From the NCBI RefSeq assembly GCF_950295315.1, contig NC_080172.1:119069135-119133134 (forward strand): a stretch of 64,000 nucleotides of DNA, written 5' to 3'. The notes under the pieces were generated by a model, which searched no databases, was not told the DNA's origin, and worked only from the letters and a program-made list of their open reading frames with translations. The stretch is from Erinaceus europaeus (Eukaryota > Chordata > Mammalia > Eulipotyphla > Erinaceidae). Of this stretch, positions 59,716 through 64,000 are shown in pieces; position 1 is the first letter of the stretch, and each line of letters opens with the position of its first letter. Position numbers and translations under genes: made by a program.

Positions 59716-60052
59716 GCATCTCCTTGGTCAGGTGCTCAGTCTCCCTGGGCAGGTGCTCAGTCTCCCTGGGCAGGTGCTCAGTCTCCCTGGGCAGGTGCTC
59801 AGTCTTTCTGGGCAGGTGCTCAGTCTCCCTGGGCAGGTGCTCAGTCTCCCTGGGCAGGTGCTCAGTCTCCCTGGGCAGGTGCTCAGTCTCCCTGGGCAGG
59901 TGCTCAGTCTCCCTGGGCAGGTGCTCAGTCTCCCTGGGCAGGTGCTCAGTCTTTCTGGGCAGGTGCTCAGTCTCCCTGGGCAGGTGCTCAGTCTCCCTGG
60001 GCAGGAGCTCAGTCTCCCTGGGCAGGTGCTCAGTCTTCCTGGGCAATATGCC
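59716..60052 (+). repeat. 21-bp minisatellite upstream of exon L
   Basis: About 16 copies of ctcagtctccctgggcaggt plus one base, ending 34 bp before exon L. The pattern ctttctggg recurs twice at a distance of 147 bp, indicating a seven-unit duplication. Confidence 0.95.
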
Positions 60053-60085
60053 TGAGTCCTGCGCTGCCCACTCCCCTGCCCGCAG

Positions 60086-60367
60086 GACCTGTGCACCCCT
60101 CCTTGGACTGCGAGCCCTCCTGGGACGGGCAGGCACAGGCTGAACCGGAGCAGAGTGGCCCCAGCAGGCCGGTGCGGGGCAAGGCGGTGGTCAGGGGCCT
60201 GCGGGACAGCCGACGCCTGCAGTGGGAGGTCAACTTCGAGCTGGGGCTGCCCGGGCCTGAGCCGGACAGTGCCCACCTGTGGGGCGAGACCTTCCACCAC
60301 CTGGCCGCCCGTGCCATCATCCGCGACTTCGAGCAGCTGGCAGAGCGCGAGAGAGAGATTGAGCAAG
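60086..60367 (+). CDS. VWA5B1: VWA5B1 exon L
   Basis: Starts GA after ctgcccgcag to complete Gly, then P-V-H-P-S. After a variable acidic/Pro-rich part it reads LRDSRRLQWEVNFELG and the highly conserved ETFHHLAARAIIRDFEQL, ending in a charged helix AEREREIEQ. The donor gtgagc leaves phase 1. The 94 codons contain no stop. A 21-bp minisatellite ends about 35 bp upstream of the acceptor. Confidence 0.94.
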
Positions 60368-61149
60368 GTGAGCCAGAGTGCTGGCCCTCAGGCAGGGGTG
60401 CCCTCTTCAGCCCCACCCCCAGCCATGGTCCACCCCCACCACCACCATGTCCCCTCTGAGCGTCCCCAGATCCCCACCACTGCAGCCTCTGCCCAGGCTT
60501 TGGGACGCCCTCCCCTGGGCACCCCCACAGCGCTCCTCCCTCCTCTCCCCTCCCCTCCCCCAGGGAGTCCCTGGAAACCCCCACAGCCCCACCCAGGTCT
60601 CCCCTTCCTGCCCTGCAGCCCTGCGCAGCACCCTATTCAGCTCCACCCCCAAAACCATCACTTGCTCTGTCTCTCTGGAACCCCAGTGCTCCCACCCTCT
60701 TCCACGCCCAGTGCTTGCTGCCGGGTGCTGTCCATCCCCCACCCACCCACCCACACTGCCCTCCTGAGTCTGCATGCATCACCCACCCTCTTCCCGGCAT
60801 CAGTACTCGATGCTACTTGTTTTTCTAGAGAACGTGTGCTTTTGGTTGGTTTCTGCTTCCCGCAGAGAACACTTCTCAATGCGCTTGTCCGTTCCTCCTG
60901 CCCTGGCTGCTCAGGGAACATGAGGGTGGCGGCCAGGAGCCAGCTGACCTTCTCAGGGGGGAAGCTGGCCTCAGGGGCAGTCCGGCCCAAGTACTGGCCT
61001 CATGCTCTCCTCTCTGTGTGGCCCTTGGCCACCCTCTCCAGCTCCCGGTCTTCTCTGTACTATGGGCCCAGTGTCTCAAGCCAGCCCGGCGACCTGTGGA
61101 ATCTTGGCCCAGGGTTCCCATCAGACAGCTGCAAAAGGAAAATAGAAAA
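60368..61149. other. Intronic sequence, intron L-M
   Basis: C-rich unique sequence at 60400-60780 with CCACC and CTCCC runs. No exon signal is supported. Confidence 0.45.
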
Positions 61150-61264
61150 ATCCAGGGAGGGCAAACAGCATGACAGCTCTGCACAGAGACTCTCACCCTG
61201 AGGCTCCATAGTCCCTGCCTCAACCCATAACCCAGAGCTGAGCAGGGCTCTGGTAAAAATAAAG
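61150..61264 (+). mobile_element. Second-family SINE, degraded
   Basis: Contains gcacagagactctcaccctg, agagctgagcagggctctgg and an aaaaataaag tail. It directly precedes R350 copy 5. Confidence 0.6.
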
Positions 61265-61269
61265 AGAGA

Positions 61270-61640
61270 GAGAAAGAGATGCCAGCAGGATGCCAACCAG
61301 ACTTCCCTGGACAGACAACCCCACCAATGTGTCCTGGAGCTCCGCTTCCCCAGAGCCCTGCCCCACTAGGGAAAGAGAGAGACAGGCTGGGAGTATGGAT
61401 CCACCTGTCAACACCCATGTTCAGCGGGGAAGCAATTACAGAAGCCAGACCTTCCACCTTCTGCATCCCACAATGACCCTGGGTCCACGCTCCCAGAGGG
61501 ATAGAGAATAGGAAAGCTATCAGGGGAGGGGATGGGACATCTGGTGGTGGGAACTGTGTGGAGTTGTACCCTCTTATCCTATGGTTTTGTCAGTGTTTCC
61601 TTTTTATAAATAAAATTAAAATAAATTTAAAAAGAAGAAG
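61270..61640 (+). repeat. Interspersed repeat 'R350', copy 5
   Basis: The opposite orientation shows the 3' part most clearly: gtggagttgtaccctcttat, ttttgtcagtgtttcctttt, then aaataaaattaaaa and an (aag)n stretch. This A-rich tail argues for a retroposon 3' end and against a DNA transposon. Confidence 0.7.
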
Positions 61641-62296
61641 AAGAAGGAGGAAACGCAGACTATGTGGAGGCCTTTTCCTCCTCCTTCAGCAACACCACCG
61701 TTACAGAAGAGAAGCGGTCTATTCTGGCTGCTCACCTCCTGTACGTAAGGTGTCCGACTCAGACTTGGGGTGTTTGCAGATGAGCCCGGCGGGCAAACCC
61801 TGACCCCCTGGTCTGACTGGATTCCAGATGCAGAGAGTGGTCTGGCCCTCCTCTGGGCGGCCGGAACTTGGTCCCATGTCCAGGGTGCTTTCTGGGTGTT
61901 GGGAATTCGAGACACTGAGTGAGGCAGGTAGAATCAGGAGTGCAGACAGAGGGGAGTTTATCCAGCCGCGGAGAGAGGGCGGCAGAGTGGGGGGCTGAGG
62001 TGAGACCTGAGCCTCAGGCGGGTGGAGGCTGTGATGGTGCTTTGGGGTTATTCACTTGAGACGTGGGGGTCAGTGGTGTCCCAGGATTAACGGCCCAGTT
62101 CTAGTCGGAGGTGTCCGTGCAGGCAGGAGTCAGTCTTGCCCTATGGCTGAGGGGTCTGCTTATTGTCAGCACGTCCCCTGCAGTCTGTCTCAGCCAGGTG
62201 AGCTGTCCCCGGGACAATGATGGGGGGTTGGGCCTCAGCGTGTTTCCTCAAGGAGCCCATGATTTGGCCCTGGCACACACACCCCCCCCCCAACAG
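61641..62296. other. Intronic unique sequence before exon M
   Basis: No repeat recognised; a short C run (62279-62290) precedes the exon M acceptor. Confidence 0.45.
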
Positions 62297-62443
62297 GCTC
62301 CAGCCGCCGTTACCAGCTGAACGCCGTGCACACCAGCAAGGCCTGCAACATCATCAGCAAGTACACTGCCTTCGTGCCTGTGGACATGAGCAAGAGTCAG
62401 TACCTGCCCACTGTGGTGGGCTACCCCCACTCTGGGAAGGCAG
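62297..62443 (+). CDS. VWA5B1: VWA5B1 exon M
   Basis: Begins GC, giving G-S-S-R-R-Y-Q, then HTSKACNIISKYTAFVPVD, strongly conserved in VWA5B1, and YLPTVVGYPHSGKAG before the donor gtgagg. Phase 1 at both ends. The segment resembles the short conserved block found C-terminal to VWA domains in VWA5 proteins. No defects are seen. Confidence 0.94.
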
Positions 62444-62555
62444 GTGAGGCCAGGGCTCGGGGGCAAGCAGCCCACACCTACCCCACGGGCTAGAGGAAGG
62501 GCCTGGAGACAGGGGGCTGGGAGGCCTGCAGCGGCCTTCCAAGGAAGGGCCCTAG

Positions 62556-62822
62556 GGGCCGGGCATGGGTCAAGTGCATGTATCACCATGGCAAGGACCC
62601 GGGTTCCAGCCCCTGTCCCCCACCTGCTTGGTGGACGCTTCATGAGCGGTGAAGCAAGTCTGCAGGTGTCTGTCTTTCTCTCTCCTTCTCCCCTCCCCTC
62701 TCAATGTCTCTCTGTCTTGTCAGATAAAAACTAAAGTAGAAATAAAAGAAAAAGAAAAATGGCTGCCAGGAACCCTGCATTCGTAGTGCTGGCACTGAGC
62801 CCTAACAAAGACCGTGGTGGCA
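62556..62822 (+). mobile_element. Long-form ERI-type SINE
   Basis: Head ggggccgggcatgggtcaag, body cccacctgcttggtggacgc, 3' module ggctgccaggaaccctgcat, followed by (GA)n at 62823-62848 and (GGA)n. Confidence 0.8.
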
Positions 62823-63254
62823 GAGAGAGAGAGAGAGAGAGAGAGAGAAGGAAGAGCAGGAGGAGGAGGAGGAGGAGGAGGTGGTACTGTCTCCCAGCCA
62901 TCCTCTGTTAGCCTGCAGCAAGTGGCCTGGGACCCAGTCGATGTCAGAGAGAGACCAGATGGGCCTGAGCACACCAGCCCCCACCAAACCATCTGGTCAC
63001 GCTGTCCGCCCACGTGGTGTGTGTGATGCGGTGACTGGGGCCCAGGGAGCTTTGTACCCCACCCAGCCTGGGAAAGATGGAGCCAACTTCAAACCCAGGA
63101 CATCCCAAGTGCAAGAATCGTGACCTGACTTTGGTCAGGGCCCTCTTGCCGCCAGAGGACTGACTGACCGAGGCCAGAACCTGCCAGCCTAGGGGAAGAG
63201 GCAAAGCGCTGGCAGGGAGGTTCCCACCTGACCCTTCTCCTTGTCTTCACAAAG
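62823..63254. other. Intronic sequence, intron M-N
   Basis: (GA)n and (GGA)n at 62823-62882, then unique sequence. Confidence 0.5.
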
Positions 63255-63380
63255 GTGCTGCGTCTCGGTTGGGCAGCTCGCAGGTCCGGCCTCAGCAGTG
63301 GAGAAGTGTGCCCACCGGCTTCGGGCACTCACAGGCGGCACCTACGGTCGTCTCCACCGAAGGCAGATTTCAGAAGCTAA
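63255..63380 (+). CDS. VWA5B1: VWA5B1 exon N (last exon in the window)
   Basis: Recognised by frame and spacing, not by an obvious long open frame. The acceptor cttcacaaag is followed by GT GCT GCG, reading A-A-S-R-L-G-S-S. Scattered VWA5B1 landmarks follow (Q-Q-W-R, G-F-G, F-Q-K-L) before the donor A|gtacga at 63381. Phases 1 and 1 agree with exon M. The sequence evolves faster than exons L and M, so confidence is lower. The protein should continue beyond the window. Confidence 0.78.
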   Translation: MLRLGWAARRSGLSSGEVCPPASGTHRRHLRSSPPKADFRS

Positions 63381-63767
63381 GTACGAGCCTCCCTGGACAT
63401 GTTCTGAAGCTGGGCCGCACACCCTGACCCTCCCTTGAGCCTGCAGCCCGAGTCCTTGGGGGCACAGTCAGGCCCGCGGGGGCTCTGAGACCTGACAGGG
63501 ACGCAGGGCCCCAGTATGGCCCCCGGCGCTGGCATCCACAGAACTGTCCTTGGAGCCAGAGAGGACCCCACCCCTGCCTGGAAGCCAGGCCACCCCCCAC
63601 CCTGCCACCCCGCCTCCCCTCTGAAGGGCCACCCACCCCTGTGGCTGCTTGTTGCCTGAAGCTTCTGTGTGCTCCCTGGCCCTGAGCACCCAGGAACCTC
63701 AAGAGCGAGGCAAGAGAGGAAAGTGTGGAGAGGTACTACCATGTGTTCTATGTCTGTCTCTTCTCTT
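63381..63767. other. Intronic unique sequence after exon N
   Basis: No further VWA5B1 exon recognised before the last SINE and the window end. Confidence 0.5.
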
Positions 63768-63953
63768 AAAAAGTCTATTTATTGGATAGAGACAGAAGTG
63801 GAAAAGGAAAGGAGAGGTGGAGAGACAGACCCCTGCAGCCCTGCCTCACCACTCGCAAAGCTTTCCCCCTGCAGGTGGGGACTGGGGACTCAAACCCAGG
63901 TCTTTGCGCACTGTGACGTGTGCGCTCAGCCAGGTGTGCCACCACCTGGCCTC
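63768..63953 (-). mobile_element. ERI-type SINE
   Basis: Tail aaaagtctatttattggata, body ccctgcagccctgcctcacc, B box actcaaacccagg, head end caccacctggcctcc. Confidence 0.82.
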
Positions 63954-64000
63954 CTCCATCTGCTCCTCTCGGGATCCCAAACCCCCCCCAGCTGCCCCTG

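Noticed and set aside
2357..63953. Functional tRNA genes suggested by A and B boxes
   Set aside because: All sit in SINE contexts with CT-rich bodies and A-rich tails; none shows a full cloverleaf.

Overview
The window is mammalian nuclear DNA and very probably comes from a hedgehog (Erinaceidae, most likely Erinaceus). Three things point there. (1) About thirty copies of a tRNA-derived SINE have the look of the Erinaceidae ERI-type elements. (2) A LINE-1 lineage is present in two copies. (3) A second non-LTR retrotransposon encodes a reverse-transcriptase C-terminus of the Ingi/Jockey kind; from memory this matches the Vingi clade, described as recently expanded in hedgehogs. The species call rests on recognition of these repeats, not on a search.

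The only protein-coding gene I can support is VWA5B1 (von Willebrand factor A domain containing 5B1), on the + strand. Fourteen internal exons (called A to N here) lie between 3746 and 63380. Both ends of the gene are outside the window: the exons for the N-terminal VIT domain are upstream of A, and the C-terminal exons are downstream of N. Splice sites are all AG/GT and intron phases agree at every junction except one. Exon I (30898-31080) is one base short for its flanking phases, so the reading frame from exon H meets a TGA at 31021-31023. Alternative acceptors at 30902, 30944 and 30965 would each bring the later part of the exon back into the frame of exon J.

Layout. 1-3700: internally deleted LINE-1 on the - strand, then SINEs. 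3.7-13.4 kb: exons A-E, with pyrimidine tracts at 4.2-5.0 and 8.0-8.45 kb and three short minisatellites at 11.3-13.1 kb. 13.4-20.3 kb: SINEs and a 4-kb 5'-truncated LINE-1 on the + strand. 20.3-25.5 kb: exons F-H, with a 36-37-bp minisatellite starting at the donor of exon G, a 177-bp element ending in the Vingi 3' end, and a 33-bp minisatellite. 25.5-30.9 kb: solo LTR inside a SINE, Vingi fragment, and a 600-bp polypyrimidine tract running into exon I. 32.6-53.6 kb: one 21-kb array of a 31/32-bp repeat with higher-order duplications, ending 113 bp before exon J. 53.7-63.4 kb: exons J-N with 17-bp and 21-bp minisatellites.

The outstanding property of the locus is that at least eight unrelated tandem arrays sit in the introns of one gene, several touching exon borders. 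I saw no CRISPR array, rRNA, functional tRNA or bacterial-type operon. Most long open frames here come from tandem repeats and are not genes.
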